Shown: piece by piece, positions 42,853 through 52,993 of the stretch | Layout of the letters: each line of letters starts with the position of its first letter | Numbering within the stretch: position 1 is the stretch's first letter | Assembly (NCBI RefSeq): GCF_006442815.1 | Contig: NZ_VFVL01000005.1 | Location: forward strand, 1 to 64,000 | Direction of reading: 5' to 3' | DNA from: Mesorhizobium sp. B2-4-3 | Lineage (GTDB): Bacteria > Pseudomonadota > Alphaproteobacteria > Rhizobiales > Rhizobiaceae | DNA: 64,000 bases | Program-made: the position numbers and the translations under genes | Notes under the pieces: model-generated | What the model saw: the letters and a program-made list of their open reading frames with translations, nothing else | Databases searched by the model: none | What the model was told of the DNA's origin: nothing

Positions 42853-44001
42853 TCACGCCCCGCCTATCACCTGCCTGGCGATCACCACCTTCTGCACGTC
42901 CGAAGCGCCCTCATAGATGCGCAACGCCCGGATCTCGCGATAGAGGCTCTCGACGATGTGGCCCCTGCGCACGCCGTCGCCGCCATGCAGCTGCACCGCC
43001 TTGTCGATCACCTCTTGCGCCTTGTCGGTGGCGAACAGCTTGGCCATCGCCGCTTCGCGCGTCACCCGCGCGGCGCCCATGTCCTTGGTCCAGGCGGCGC
43101 GGTAGATGAGCAGCGCGGCGGCATCCACATCCAGCGCCATGTCGGCGAGGTGGCCCTGCACCATCTGCAGCTCCGCCATCGGCGCGCCGAACAGCTTGCG
43201 CTCGCTCGCCCGCTTGACGCTCTCGTCCAGCGCGCGTCGTGCGAAGCCGAGGGCCGCGGCGCCGACCGTCGAGCGGAACACGTCGAGCACCGACATGGCG
43301 ATGCGGAAACCATCGCCGGGCTTGCCGATCAGGGCGGAAGCCGGAACTCGCGCATTGTCGAAGGAGAGCCGCGCCAGCGGGTGTGGCGCGCTGACCTCGA
43401 GCCGCTCGGCGACGCTGAGCCCCTTCGCGTCGCCTGGCACAACGAAAGCGGAAATCCCTTTCGCGCCCGGCGCCTCGCCGGTGCGGGCGAAGACGACATA
43501 GAGATCGGCGATGCCGCCATTGGAGATCCAGGTCTTTTCGCCGAAAAGCAGATACTCGTCGCCGTCGCGGACAGCGGTCATCTCCATGTTGGCGACGTCC
43601 GATCCCGCGCGCGGCTCCGACAGCGCGAAAGCCGAGATGGCCTTTCCGGCCCGCGTCTTCTCCAGCCAGCGCTGCTGCTCCGGCGTCCCGAACAACGTGA
43701 TCGCGCCGGTGCCCAGCCCCTGCATGGCGAAGGCGAAATCGGCGAGCCCGTCATGCCGCGCCAGCGTCTCGCGCGTGATGCAGAGCGTGCGCACGTCGAG
43801 TGGGGTGGGATTGGCGAGGTCCAGCGCCGTCGGCTTCAGCCAACCGTCGCGGCCGAGTTTAGCGACGAGTTCGCGGCAGGCGGCGTCGACGTCGTGGTGG
43901 TCGACGGGGAGGTTTTGTTGGCACCAGGCGTCGAGGTTGTCGGCGAGTTGGCGGTGGCGGTCTTCGAAGAAGGGCCAACTGAGGAAGGAGCGGTCAGGCA
44001 T
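42853..44001 (-). CDS. Acyl-CoA dehydrogenase family protein
   Basis: A 382-residue FAD-dependent acyl-CoA dehydrogenase: [52 protein letters not shown] and the C-terminal [20 protein letters not shown] with the RIYEGASD loop. The ATG at 44001 has GGAGG just upstream; a longer in-frame form would run through the MITE-like repeat. It is downstream of the enoyl-CoA hydratase gene with the repeat element between. It probably introduces a double bond in a CoA ester of the anthraniloyl-CoA route. Confidence 0.88.
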   Translation of the reverse strand: MPDRSFLSWPFFEDRHRQLADNLDAWCQQNLPVDHHDVDAACRELVAKLGRDGWLKPTALDLANPTPLDVRTLCITRETLARHDGLADFAFAMQGLGTGAITLFGTPEQQRWLEKTRAGKAISAFALSEPRAGSDVANMEMTAVRDGDEYLLFGEKTWISNGGIADLYVVFARTGEAPGAKGISAFVVPGDAKGLSVAERLEVSAPHPLARLSFDNARVPASALIGKPGDGFRIAMSVLDVFRSTVGAAALGFARRALDESVKRASERKLFGAPMAELQMVQGHLADMALDVDAAALLIYRAAWTKDMGAARVTREAAMAKLFATDKAQEVIDKAVQLHGGDGVRRGHIVESLYREIRALRIYEGASDVQKVVIARQVIGGA

Positions 44002-44038
44002 TTGTGCCTCCGCAGTTCTGCGAGGTTTGCGCTCTACG

Positions 44039-44198
44039 GCGCCCCCCTCTGTCCTGCCGGACATCTCCCCCACGAGGGGGGAGATTGGCAGTTTCGGCGC
44101 CTCGCTCAATCCTGCGGCGTTGGCGGTTGGCGAAAGCCCGCGTGACGTCTGATCTCCCCCCAAGTGGGGGAGATGGCCGGCAGGCCAGAGGGGGGCGC
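44039..44198. repeat. MITE-like palindromic element, second copy
   Basis: Left arm 44039-44071 begins GCGCCCCCCTCTGTCCTGCC; right arm 44166-44198 is its inverse with two mismatches. Length 160 bases, the same as the copy at 57270-57429. It lies between the acyl-CoA dehydrogenase and enoyl-CoA hydratase genes inside an otherwise tightly packed operon, so it probably inserted there. Confidence 0.85.
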
Positions 44199-44232
44199 TG
44201 TCCCGCCAGCGTTGCCAATAACGCACCCATCA

Positions 44233-45045
44233 TCAATCCCCCTCGAACACCGGCTTTTCCTTCGCCGCGAACGCCTTGTACGCTCGTTCGAAATCGCCGG
44301 TCTGCATGCAGATCGCCTGCGCCTGCGCTTCCGCCTCGATCGCTTGCTCGAGGCCCATCGACCATTCTTGGTTGATCTGCGTCTTGGTGATGCCATGCGC
44401 GAAGGTCGGCCCGGCGACGATCCGCGCCGCCATGTCGAGCGCATCGGCTTCGAGCGCCGCCGGCTCGACCAGGCGGTTGTAGAATCCCCAGCGCTCGCCC
44501 TCGGCGGCGCTCATGGTGCGGCCGGTGTAGAGCAGCTCGGCCGCGCGGCCCTGGCCGATGATGCGCGGCAGGATCGCGCAGGCGCCCATGTCGCAGCCGG
44601 CCAGGCCGACGCGGGTGAACAGGAAGGCGGTCTTCGCGTCCGGCGTGGCGATGCGGATGTCGGAGGCCATGGCGATGATCGCGCCGGCGCCGACCGCGAC
44701 GCCGTCAACAGCCGCGATGATCGGCTTGCCGCAGTTGAGCATCGCCTTGACGAAGTCGCCGGTCATGCGCGTGAAGGCGAGCAGTTCCTTCATGTCCATC
44801 TTGACCAGCGGTCCGATGATGTCGTGGACATCGCCGCCCGAGCAGAAATTGCCGCCATTGGGCAGGAACACGACGGCATCGATATCGTCGGCATAGACCA
44901 GGTCGCGAAACGTGTCGCGCAGCTCCGCATAGCTGTCGAAGGTGAGCGGGTTCTTGCGCTCGGGACGATCGAGCCGAACCTTCGCGACCTTGCCTTCGAC
45001 CTCCCAGAGGAAGTGTTTTGGCTTGAGCTTTGCCATGGCGCTCAT
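44233..45045 (-). CDS. Enoyl-CoA hydratase/isomerase family protein
   Basis: A 270-residue crotonase-fold protein. The oxyanion-hole segments are [12 protein letters not shown] and [40 protein letters not shown] follows. The catalytic glutamates of classical hydratases are not obvious, so it may be a specialised hydratase or ring hydrolase. GGGAGG lies upstream of the ATG, which overlaps the MarR stop (ATGA). Part of the anthraniloyl-CoA operon. Confidence 0.87.
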   Translation of the reverse strand: MSAMAKLKPKHFLWEVEGKVAKVRLDRPERKNPLTFDSYAELRDTFRDLVYADDIDAVVFLPNGGNFCSGGDVHDIIGPLVKMDMKELLAFTRMTGDFVKAMLNCGKPIIAAVDGVAVGAGAIIAMASDIRIATPDAKTAFLFTRVGLAGCDMGACAILPRIIGQGRAAELLYTGRTMSAAEGERWGFYNRLVEPAALEADALDMAARIVAGPTFAHGITKTQINQEWSMGLEQAIEAEAQAQAICMQTGDFERAYKAFAAKEKPVFEGD

Positions 45046-45506
45046 TCGCGTCCCTCCCAATTGCTGCGGAACGATTTCAGCATGCCGGCCAGCCGCCGTG
45101 CCTCGTCCTCGCTGACATTGCCGAGCAGCTCGCCGACCCAACTCTCATGCGCGGCGGCGATCGCGGCGAAAGATTTCGTGCCTTCCTCGGTCAGTCGCAC
45201 CATAGAGGTGCGCCGGTCGCCATTGCGACGCGCCCGCGTCACCAGCCCTTCGGAAACCAGCCGGTCGACAATGCCCGTCACATTGCCGTTCGACACCAGC
45301 AGGAAGCGCGACAGGTCGCTCATCAGCATGCCTTCCGGCACGCGGTAGAGCGCCGCCATCACGTCGAAGCGCGGCAGCGTCGTGTCGAACTCCTTCTTCA
45401 GCCGCTCGCGCAGCTCGGCCTCGATGGTGCGCGAGGCGCGCAGCAGGCGTATCCACAGCCGCAGCCTGTCCTTGCCCGGTCCGGCGGAGGTAGGTCCCGC
45501 TACCAT
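45042..45506 (-). CDS. MarR-family transcriptional regulator (operon-internal)
   Basis: A 154-residue MarR protein with the winged helix [40 protein letters not shown] and the beta-wing [17 protein letters not shown]. It lies inside the operon between the SDR and enoyl-CoA hydratase genes and overlaps both. MarR proteins near CoA-dependent aromatic pathways often bind an aryl-CoA ligand. It is a strong candidate to bind the shared palindrome, possibly relieved by an anthraniloyl-CoA-type ligand; this is inference. Confidence 0.88.
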   Translation of the reverse strand: MVAGPTSAGPGKDRLRLWIRLLRASRTIEAELRERLKKEFDTTLPRFDVMAALYRVPEGMLMSDLSRFLLVSNGNVTGIVDRLVSEGLVTRARRNGDRRTSMVRLTEEGTKSFAAIAAAHESWVGELLGNVSEDEARRLAGMLKSFRSNWEGRE

Positions 45507-46273
45507 GTTTCACCTCCCGAGACCGAGATTGCCTGCCCGGTGATCGACCGCGCGGCGTCGCTGCACAGCCAAAGCACCGCCGCAGCGACTTCCTCCGGCT
45601 GGATGAAACGCCCTTGCGGGTTCGTCGCCGCGAGGCTCGCTCGCGCCTCATCGGTGGAACGTCCCGTCTTCTCGACGATGCGCTGGACGGATTCCTCAAG
45701 CATGTCGGTTTCGACGAAGCCCGGGCAGACGGCGTTGACGGTGACTCCGGATTTGGCTGTTTCGGCGGCCAAAGCCCGCATCAACCCGACCACGCCGTGC
45801 TTGGCGGCGACGTAAGGCGCGACATAGGCATAGCCTTTGAGGCCCGCGGTCGAGGCGACGAAAACAATCCTGCCCCGTTTGCGCCCCAGCATTCCCGCGA
45901 GCGCCGGCTTCACAGTCAGGAAGGCGCCGGTGAGGTTGACGTCGAGCGTGCGCTGCCAGTCGGCCAGCGAAGTCTTGTGCGCCGGGGCACTGCCCGCCAT
46001 GCCGGCATTGGCGACGACGATGTCGAATGGTCCGCGCTCGGCTTCCGCCTTCTCGTGGAGGGCCGCCATGTCGGCCTCGTTCGCGACATCGGCGGTGGCA
46101 GCAAAGATGCGGTCGCTTTCCATTGCGACCTCGGCAAGGGCAGCTTCGCGCCGCCCGCAGATGGTGACGGCCAAACCTTCCGCCGCCAGTGCCAGCGCGA
46201 TGGCCTTGCCGACGCCGGAGCCGCCGCCGGTGACCAGCGCGTGCTTGCCGGTGATTTCGCGCGCGGCGCTCAT
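45500..46273 (-). CDS. SDR-family oxidoreductase, probable 3-hydroxyacyl-CoA dehydrogenase
   Basis: A 257-residue short-chain dehydrogenase with the cofactor motif [10 protein letters not shown] near residue 16, VANAGMAG, the catalytic Ser in VASTAG and YVAAK (Tyr and Lys). Start ATG overlaps the monooxygenase/reductase stop by four bases. In the Azoarcus-type anthranilate pathway an SDR oxidises a hydroxyacyl-CoA intermediate, which fits its place here. Confidence 0.87.
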   Translation of the reverse strand: MSAAREITGKHALVTGGGSGVGKAIALALAAEGLAVTICGRREAALAEVAMESDRIFAATADVANEADMAALHEKAEAERGPFDIVVANAGMAGSAPAHKTSLADWQRTLDVNLTGAFLTVKPALAGMLGRKRGRIVFVASTAGLKGYAYVAPYVAAKHGVVGLMRALAAETAKSGVTVNAVCPGFVETDMLEESVQRIVEKTGRSTDEARASLAATNPQGRFIQPEEVAAAVLWLCSDAARSITGQAISVSGGETW

Positions 46274-48564
46274 ACTTTGAGCCCCGCTGCCGCTTCGCGC
46301 TCGGCCAGCCGGTAGATCTGGTCGCGTCCGGGCAGATAGGGATCGGGCCATTTGACGCCGCGATCGCCGAGCGTCACCGCCGCGTGCAGCGTCCAGTAGG
46401 GATCGGCAAGATGCGGCCTGGCCAGCGCCACCAGGTCGGCGCGACCGGCCATCAGGATCGAGTTGGCATGGTCCGGCTCATAGATGTTGCCGACCGCCAT
46501 CGTCGCCATGCCGACCTCGTTGCGGATACGGTCGGAAAACGGCGTCTGGAACATGCGGCCATAGACCGGCTTGGCGGCGATCGAGGTCTGCCCGGCCGAT
46601 ACGTCGCAAAGGTCGACACCGGCCTCGTGCAGCATCTTCGCGATCTCGACCGCGTCCGAAGGCGTGACGCCTTCGATGCCGACCCAGTCATTGGCCGAAA
46701 TGCGCATCGAGATCGGCTTTTCGGCCGGCCACACCGCGCGCACCGCATGGAAGATTTCCAGCGGATAGCGCATGCGGTTTTCCAGCGAGCCGCCATAGTC
46801 GTCGGTGCGCCGGTTGGTCAGCGGCGTGATGAAGGCCGACAGCAGGTAGCCGTGCGCGGCATGGATCTCCAGCATGTCGAAGCCGCAGCGCGCGGCCATC
46901 TTCGCCGACGCGACGAATTCTCCGCGGACCAGATCCATGTCGGCGCGGTCCATCGCCTTCGGCACCTGGTTCTTCGGCGACCACGCGACGGCCGACGGCG
47001 CTACCACCGGCCAGTTGCCGGAGGGCAGCGGCACGTCGGTTCCTTCCCAGCCGACACGGGTCGAGCCCTTGGCACCGGAATGGCCGATCTGGGCGCAGAT
47101 CTTCGCCTCGGTCTCGGCATGGACGAAATCGACCAGCCGCTTCCAGGCGACCTCATGCTCCGGCTTATAGAAGCCCGGGCATCCGGGCGTGATGCGCCCT
47201 TCCGGGCTGACGCAGGTCATCTCGATGTAGAGCAGGCCGGCGCCGCCCTTGGCGCGCTCGGCATAATGCGAAAAATGCCAGTCGGTCGGGCAGCCGTCGA
47301 TCGCCTTATACTGCGCCATCGGCGAGACGACGATGCGGTTGGTGAGCGTCATGTCGCGCAGCTTGAACGGCGCGAACATCGGCGCGCGGCGTAAGCTGTT
47401 GCCGCCGGCGCCGGCCTTGCGCTGGAACCATTCCTCGGCGCCCGCCAGCCATTCGGCATCGCGCAGGCGAAGGTTCTCGTGGCTGATGCGCTGCGAGCGG
47501 GTGAGCAGCGAATAGTTGAATTGAACTGGATCTAAACCGAGATATCGTTCGACTTCCTCGAACCATTCGAGCGAATTGCGCGCCGCCGACTGCAGCTTCA
47601 GCACCTCGGTGCGCCGCGCATCTTCATATTTTCGGAAGGCCGCCTCGAGGTCCGGCTCGGACTCGACATAATCGGCCAGCGCCACCGCGCTTTCCAGCGC
47701 GAGCTTGGTGCCGGAGCCGATGGAGAAATGCGCTGAAGCCGCGGCATCCCCCATAAGCGCCAGGTTTTTGTAAGACCAGCGCTCGCACAACACGCGCGGG
47801 AAATTGATCCAGGCCGAACCTCGAATGTGGTTGGCGTTGGTCATCAGCGCATGGCCGCCGAGATGCTTTGCGAAGATGCGCTCGCAGACCGCGATCGATT
47901 CCTGCTGCGTCACCTGGCCGAAGCCGAAGGCGGCCCAGGTCTCTTCGCTGCATTCGACGATGAAGGTCGCGGTCTCGCTGTCGAACTGGTAGGCATGCGC
48001 CCATACCCAGCCATGCTCGGTCTTCTCGAAGATGAAGGTGAAGGCGTCGTCGAATTTCTGCGTGGTACCCAGCCACACGAACTTGCATTTGCGGGTGTCG
48101 ATGTCGGGCTTGAAGACATCGGCGAAGGCCGCGCGTGACTTCGAGTTCAACCCGTCGGCGGCGACCACCAGGTCATGCGTTTCCATGAAGGGTTTGGGGT
48201 CGGAAATATCGGTCTCGAACATCATCTTGATGCCGAGCTCGCGGGCGCGCCGCTGCAAGAGGACCAAGAGCCGCTTTCGCCCGATGCCGCAGAAGCCATG
48301 GCCTGAGGACACCGTGCGCACGCCGTCATGGATGACGGCGATGTCGTCCCAATAGGCGAAATGCTTCTTGATCCAGACGGCGCTGACCGGGTCGTTTTTT
48401 GTCAGGTTCTCCAGCGTCTCCGCCGACAGCACCACGCCCCATCCGAACGTGTCGTCGGCGCGGTTGCGCTCATAGACCGTCACCTCATGCGCGGCATCGC
48501 GCAGCTTGAGCGAGATGGCAAAGTAGAGGCCGGCTGGTCCGCCGCCGAGAACCGCAACCTTCAT
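46270..48564 (-). CDS. 2-Aminobenzoyl-CoA monooxygenase/reductase (anthraniloyl-CoA monooxygenase)
   Basis: A 764-residue fusion. Residues 1-370 are an FAD monooxygenase ([18 protein letters not shown] at the N-terminus, [20 protein letters not shown] near residue 285). Residues about 395-764 are an Old Yellow Enzyme barrel ([49 protein letters not shown]). This two-domain order is the hallmark of the enzyme that hydroxylates and reduces 2-aminobenzoyl-CoA in aerobic CoA-dependent anthranilate breakdown. The ATG at 48564 begins exactly at the FAD motif. It is the first gene of the operon, 81 bases after the shared palindrome. Confidence 0.9.
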   Translation of the reverse strand: MKVAVLGGGPAGLYFAISLKLRDAAHEVTVYERNRADDTFGWGVVLSAETLENLTKNDPVSAVWIKKHFAYWDDIAVIHDGVRTVSSGHGFCGIGRKRLLVLLQRRARELGIKMMFETDISDPKPFMETHDLVVAADGLNSKSRAAFADVFKPDIDTRKCKFVWLGTTQKFDDAFTFIFEKTEHGWVWAHAYQFDSETATFIVECSEETWAAFGFGQVTQQESIAVCERIFAKHLGGHALMTNANHIRGSAWINFPRVLCERWSYKNLALMGDAAASAHFSIGSGTKLALESAVALADYVESEPDLEAAFRKYEDARRTEVLKLQSAARNSLEWFEEVERYLGLDPVQFNYSLLTRSQRISHENLRLRDAEWLAGAEEWFQRKAGAGGNSLRRAPMFAPFKLRDMTLTNRIVVSPMAQYKAIDGCPTDWHFSHYAERAKGGAGLLYIEMTCVSPEGRITPGCPGFYKPEHEVAWKRLVDFVHAETEAKICAQIGHSGAKGSTRVGWEGTDVPLPSGNWPVVAPSAVAWSPKNQVPKAMDRADMDLVRGEFVASAKMAARCGFDMLEIHAAHGYLLSAFITPLTNRRTDDYGGSLENRMRYPLEIFHAVRAVWPAEKPISMRISANDWVGIEGVTPSDAVEIAKMLHEAGVDLCDVSAGQTSIAAKPVYGRMFQTPFSDRIRNEVGMATMAVGNIYEPDHANSILMAGRADLVALARPHLADPYWTLHAAVTLGDRGVKWPDPYLPGRDQIYRLAEREAAAGLKV

Positions 48565-48645
48565 GTCTTGCGATCTCCAATTAGCTTCCGGAACCGCCGG
48601 ATGGACGACGGCTCCGGATATCAGTATCACGCTCGGCGGCAATTA

Positions 48646-48659
48646 TTTCAAGCTTAAAG
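48646..48659. promoter_or_regulatory. Shared palindromic operator, site 3
   Basis: TTTCAAGCTTAAAG, a 14-base near-palindrome, lies 81 bases before the anthraniloyl-CoA monooxygenase start and 42 bases after the end of the exported VOC gene. Confidence 0.7.
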
Positions 48660-48701
48660 TTTCATAATTGAACGATGGCCAAGCGCGCGCTCTGTATCAA
48701 C

Positions 48702-49301
48702 TCACTTGGTCGGATCCTTTGGACTCCACAGCACCGTCTCCGCGCCCTTTTCATAGGCCATGCCATCCGGGTAGCTGATCGCCTCCAACTGCAGGCCCCA
48801 TGGCGCCTGGAAATAGAGGATGGTCTGGCCGGCGGCTGGCCCTTCCTTCACCGGCAGCGGTCCCATCCGGGTCTTCACCCCCTTGCCCTCGAGATAGGTC
48901 TTCGCGGCGGCGACGTCGTCGACATAGAAGGCGATGTGGAACCCGCCGATGTCGCTGTTCTTCGGCGTCAGGTCCTTCTGGTCGGGCGCGGTGTATTTGA
49001 ACAACTCGATGTTCGAGCCATAGCCGCAGCGCACCATGGTGATCTCCTCGATCACCGCCTTCGGATCGACGCCGAGCAGGTCCTGCATGAAGGTGCCCTT
49101 GTCGTCGGCGAACGGCCCGAACGCCATCGCCTTCTTGCAGCCGACGATAGTGGTGAAGAAGTCGACGGCTTGCTTCATGTCGGGCACGGTGATGCCGGTG
49201 TGGTCGTGCCCGCGCATGCCGGGAATCGCATCCGCCGATGCGGCTCCCATTGAGCCGAACAGGATTGCGGCAAGCATCGCGCCGCGAGTTGCGTAGTTCA
49301 T
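48702..49301 (-). CDS. Exported VOC (glyoxalase-like) family protein
   Basis: A 199-residue protein with a signal peptide (GAMLAAILFGSMGAASADA) and one complete VOC unit (HDHTGITVPDMKQAVDFFTT, NIELFKYTAP, GFHIAFYVDDVAAAKTYLEG, YFQAPWGLQLEAISYP). VOC proteins are usually cytoplasmic; a periplasmic form suggests action on an outside or freshly imported compound. GGAGGG precedes the ATG. It is the last gene after the peptide-type importer and ends close to the third operator site. Function unknown. Confidence 0.8.
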   Translation of the reverse strand: MNYATRGAMLAAILFGSMGAASADAIPGMRGHDHTGITVPDMKQAVDFFTTIVGCKKAMAFGPFADDKGTFMQDLLGVDPKAVIEEITMVRCGYGSNIELFKYTAPDQKDLTPKNSDIGGFHIAFYVDDVAAAKTYLEGKGVKTRMGPLPVKEGPAAGQTILYFQAPWGLQLEAISYPDGMAYEKGAETVLWSPKDPTK

Positions 49302-49376
49302 GTCACCCTCCGTTGGCGGGCTCACTTGTCCTTGCGCACATCCGAGTCCCGCTGGTCGGCGTGCGGATAGCTCAGT

Positions 49377-50207
49377 TCATTCAGGCGCCTTCGCCGCTGG
49401 CTGCAGCCAGTCCGGATCGATCTCCGGCAGCGGAATGGCGGCGAGCAGGTCGCGCGTGTAGGTTTCCTTCGGGCTGGCGAATAGCGCGTCGGTGGCGCTG
49501 GCCTCGACGATCCTGCCTTCGCGCATGACGATGACCTGCTGGCAGAGCCGCCGGATCACCGACAGGTCGTGGCTGATGAAAGCGACGGTCAGGCCCATCT
49601 CCGCTGCCAGCTTTTCCAGCAGCGTCAGGATCTGCGCCTGCGTCGAGACGTCGAGGCCGGAGACGATCTCGTCGGCCAGCACGAATTTCGGCGATAGCGC
49701 CAGAGCGCGGGCAATGCCGACGCGCTGGCGTTGGCCGCCCGACAGTTCGTGGCGGTAACGGCTGGCAAAACTCTGTGGCAGGCCGACGCGCTTTAGCGCC
49801 TCGGCGACACGATCCTTCAGATTGTCGCCAAGGCCATTTTGCTTGAGCGGCGCGGCGATGACGCCGGCAATGGTGCGACGCGGGTTGAGCGACGACATCG
49901 GATCTTGAAAAATCATCTGCAGATTGCGGCGCAGTGGCCGCAGCTCCGCCTCCGGCAGATGGGTGATATCGCGGCCATCGAAGCTGATGCTGCCGGCGCT
50001 TGGTTCCAGCAGGCGCACCAGCGCGCGTCCGAGCGTCGACTTGCCCGAGCCCGACTCGCCGACGATGCCGGTCACCGATCCCTTTGGCAGGTCGAAGTCC
50101 AGCCCTTTCAGGATTTCGACCAGCGGCGCGCGGCCGATCAGCGGCTTGCGCGTCATGTCGGGCAGCGCCACCTTCAGCCCGCGCACGGAAAACAGCGGCT
50201 CAGCCAT
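49377..50207 (-). CDS. Peptide-type ABC transporter ATP-binding protein (second ATPase)
   Basis: A 276-residue OppF/DppF-type ATPase: Walker A GESGSGKSTLG, Q-loop MIFQDPMSSLNP, signature LSGGQRQRVGIARA, Walker B FVLADEIVSGLD and FISHDLSVI. The Walker B reads DEIVSGLD instead of DEPTSALD. The start at 50207 has GGAGG and overlaps the preceding ATPase gene by eight bases. Last gene of the importer proper. Confidence 0.9.
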   Translation of the reverse strand: MAEPLFSVRGLKVALPDMTRKPLIGRAPLVEILKGLDFDLPKGSVTGIVGESGSGKSTLGRALVRLLEPSAGSISFDGRDITHLPEAELRPLRRNLQMIFQDPMSSLNPRRTIAGVIAAPLKQNGLGDNLKDRVAEALKRVGLPQSFASRYRHELSGGQRQRVGIARALALSPKFVLADEIVSGLDVSTQAQILTLLEKLAAEMGLTVAFISHDLSVIRRLCQQVIVMREGRIVEASATDALFASPKETYTRDLLAAIPLPEIDPDWLQPAAKAPE

Positions 50208-51078
50208 GGCTGGGCCTCCAGCCTTTGTCGGCGGCGGCGATCTCGGCCGCCAGCCCGGCAAGCACGCTCTCGTCCACCGGTCTCAGTGACGCGAAGGGAT
50301 CAGTGTAGCGCGGCGTCGCCGCGATCAGCGCGCGCGTGTACGGATGCTGCGGGGCCGCGAAGAGCTGCGCGGTCTCGGCTTCCTCGACCACCTTGCCGGC
50401 ATAGAGCACCGAGACCTTCTGGCTGATCTTGGCGACGACGCCGAGGTCATGGGTGACGAACAGGATCGCCGTGCCGTGATCGCGCTGCAGTTGCGCGATC
50501 AGCCGCAGGATCTGCTTCTGCACGGTCACGTCCAGCGCCGTCGTCGGCTCGTCGGCAACGATCAGCCTCGGTTCCGCCGCGAAGGCAGCCGCGATCAGCA
50601 CGCGCTGGCGCATGCCGCCCGACAATTCATGCGGATAGCTTTTCAGCACGCGCTCGGGATCGCGGATATGCACCTCGTCGAGCAATTGCCGGATGCGCTG
50701 GTCGGCTCTCTCTGCGCTCCAGCCGAGAATGCGCACCAGCCGGTCGGTCATCTGCGGGCCGATGCGCCGCGACGGGTTGAGCGCGGTCAGCGGATCCTGC
50801 GGGATCAGCGCCGTTCGCGCGCCGATCAGGGTCCGCCGCGCCTTGGCGTCGAGTCGACCCAGATCCTCGCCCTCGATCAGCATCTCGCCTTCGACGATGC
50901 GCACGCTTTTCGGCAGCACGCCGAGCACCGCCTTGCCGATCATCGTCTTGCCGGCGCCGCTTTCGCCGACCAGCGCGCGGACCTCGCCCGGCTGGACAGT
51001 GAGCGATACCGAGCGCAACACGCGCTGGCCGTTGGGAAGCACAGCGCTCAAGCGGTGGATGTCGAGGCACGCGCTCAT
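50200..51078 (-). CDS. Peptide-type ABC transporter ATP-binding protein (first ATPase)
   Basis: A 292-residue OppD/DppD-type ATPase: Walker [13 protein letters not shown]-loop [12 protein letters not shown], signature [14 protein letters not shown], Walker [13 protein letters not shown] and FVTHDLGVV, with a C-terminal [13 protein letters not shown]. It overlaps the permease gene upstream by four bases (ATGA). Confidence 0.9.
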   Translation of the reverse strand: MSACLDIHRLSAVLPNGQRVLRSVSLTVQPGEVRALVGESGAGKTMIGKAVLGVLPKSVRIVEGEMLIEGEDLGRLDAKARRTLIGARTALIPQDPLTALNPSRRIGPQMTDRLVRILGWSAERADQRIRQLLDEVHIRDPERVLKSYPHELSGGMRQRVLIAAAFAAEPRLIVADEPTTALDVTVQKQILRLIAQLQRDHGTAILFVTHDLGVVAKISQKVSVLYAGKVVEEAETAQLFAAPQHPYTRALIAATPRYTDPFASLRPVDESVLAGLAAEIAAADKGWRPSHG

Positions 51079-51923
51079 CGCAGCACCGGATCGAAGCGCG
51101 TCTTCAGCGCCTCGCCGAACTGGCTGAACGACAGCACGGTGAGGATCAGCGTGATGAGCGGGAACACCAGCACCCACCAGGCCTGATGGATCGACAACCG
51201 TCCCTCGGCGATGATGCTGCCCCAGGTCGGGTCGTCGGTCGAGATCGACAGATTGACGAAGGAGAGGATCGCCTCGACGATGACGGCGATGCCCATCTCC
51301 AGCGACAGCAGCGCCACGATCGACGGCACCACATTGGGCAGCACTTCGCGCAGCATGATGCCGACGCGGCCGTAGCCGGCGATGCGGGCATTCTCGACAT
51401 AATCCATGCGCGACTGGCCCATCGCCTCGGCGCGGATCACCCGGCAGAAACGCGTCCAGTCGATGATCGCGATGGCGAGGATGACGGAGCTCAGGCCCGT
51501 GCCCAGCACCGCGACCAGCAAAATGGCGAACAGCACCGGCGGAAACGCCATCCAGACATCGACGATGCGCGAGATGATGCGGTCGGGCCAGCCGCCGAAA
51601 TAGCCGGCGATCAACCCCAGCGTCGAGCCGAGCAGGCAGGCGGACGTCGCCGCCGCGAAGGCGACGATGAAGGCGATGCGGCCGCCGAAGATCAGCCGCG
51701 ACAAGAGATCACGTCCAAGGCTGTCGGTGCCCAGCCAATAGCCGGGCTCGGCGCCGTCAAGCCAGAAGGGCGGCAGACGCTCCAGCATCAGGTCCTGCGC
51801 CAGCGGGTCCTGCGGCGCGATCAATGGCGCGAAGATCGCCGCCAGCAGCGCCAGCAACAGCCAGCCGCCGGCCAGCCAAAGCCGCGGGCTCAAGCCGCAT
51901 CGGGCGATGCGCGCCTCATCCAT
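51075..51923 (-). CDS. Peptide-type ABC transporter permease (DppC-like)
   Basis: A 282-residue permease. After the first membrane segment (LAGGWLLLALLAAIFAPLIA) the family signature GTDSLGRDLLSRLIFGGRIA follows, and the EAA loop is MDYVENARIAGYGRVGIMLR. The ATG at 51923 overlaps the other permease gene by eight bases; an ATG nine codons upstream is less likely. Confidence 0.9.
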   Translation of the reverse strand: MDEARIARCGLSPRLWLAGGWLLLALLAAIFAPLIAPQDPLAQDLMLERLPPFWLDGAEPGYWLGTDSLGRDLLSRLIFGGRIAFIVAFAAATSACLLGSTLGLIAGYFGGWPDRIISRIVDVWMAFPPVLFAILLVAVLGTGLSSVILAIAIIDWTRFCRVIRAEAMGQSRMDYVENARIAGYGRVGIMLREVLPNVVPSIVALLSLEMGIAVIVEAILSFVNLSISTDDPTWGSIIAEGRLSIHQAWWVLVFPLITLILTVLSFSQFGEALKTRFDPVLR

Positions 51924-52923
51924 GGCGCAGCCTCGGATTGAGCAGCGCATACATCATGTCGACGGCGAGGTTGATCAGCACGAAAAGCAGCGCGAAGACC
52001 AGCACGATCCCCTGGATCAGCGGCAGGTCGCGGTTGATGACGGCGTCGATCGCCATGTTGCCGAGACCTTCATAGGAAAACAGCCGCTCGACGATCACCG
52101 TGCCGCCGATGAGGAAGGTGAACTGCACGCCGACCAGCGTCAGCGTCGGCAATGCCGCGTTCTTCAGCGCCTCGCGCAGGATCACCTGCGTCTCGGAAAA
52201 CCCCTTCACGCGCGCCAGCACGACATAGTCGAGATCGAGCACTTCCTTCAGCGACTGTTTGAGCAATTGGGCGATGATCGCCGCCAGCGGCAGCGCCAGG
52301 GCCACGGCCGGCATCAGCATGTGTTTCAGCAGGTCCCAGGTGAGGTCGAAGCGGAGCCTGAGGATGCTCTCGACCAGATAGAACTGGGTGGCGAAGGGCA
52401 GATCGAGCTGCGGCGAAACCCGGCCGGAAATGTCGAAGACGGGCACCAGCACGCCGAACAGCAGGATCAGCACCAGGCCCCAGAGAAAATCGGGGATGGA
52501 GAGCGTCGCGCCGCTGGCGATGTCGATGCCGGCCTCTATCGCCGTGCCGCGCGAGCGCGCGCCGAGGATCGCGGCGGTAGCGCCGATCGCGATCGCCATC
52601 AGCAGCGCCACGGTCGCAAGCTCCAGCGTCGCCGGCAGCCGGTTGAACACCAGCCCCAGCACATCCTGGCGCAGCGAGATCGAGGTGCCGAAATCGCCGT
52701 GCAGCACGCCGCCCAGCCAGATGAAGAATTGCTGCACGATCGACTTGTCCAGCCCATAGAGCGCGCGCAGCCGCGCAATGTCGTCATTGCTGGCGCCGGG
52801 CGGCAGCATCATGGCGATCGGGTCGCCGGGCGCGACGCGGATGACGATGAAGACGACGATGGCGACGCCGAACAGCGTCACCAGCATCGTCAACAGACGA
52901 ATGAGGAATCTCTGCAGCAGCAT
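51916..52923 (-). CDS. Peptide-type ABC transporter permease (DppB-like)
   Basis: A 335-residue permease that begins with a membrane segment (LIRLLTMLVTLFGVAIVVFI) followed by RVAPGDPIAMM and a periplasmic loop, with five further segments and the coupling loop LDYVVLARVKGFSETQVILR. It follows the binding-protein gene by 70 bases on the minus strand. Confidence 0.9.
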   Translation of the reverse strand: MLLQRFLIRLLTMLVTLFGVAIVVFIVIRVAPGDPIAMMLPPGASNDDIARLRALYGLDKSIVQQFFIWLGGVLHGDFGTSISLRQDVLGLVFNRLPATLELATVALLMAIAIGATAAILGARSRGTAIEAGIDIASGATLSIPDFLWGLVLILLFGVLVPVFDISGRVSPQLDLPFATQFYLVESILRLRFDLTWDLLKHMLMPAVALALPLAAIIAQLLKQSLKEVLDLDYVVLARVKGFSETQVILREALKNAALPTLTLVGVQFTFLIGGTVIVERLFSYEGLGNMAIDAVINRDLPLIQGIVLVFALLFVLINLAVDMMYALLNPRLRHG

Positions 52924-52993
52924 GTGCCCATATGCCTGGATGAAAATGCGCGCCGTCTTGCGGACGGCGCGCGTGGCAATCCCAGACCGACGA

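Noticed and set aside
42853..44226. Longer acyl-CoA dehydrogenase starting upstream
   Set aside because: The extra 75 codons translate the MITE-like repeat; GGAGG lies directly before the ATG at 44001.
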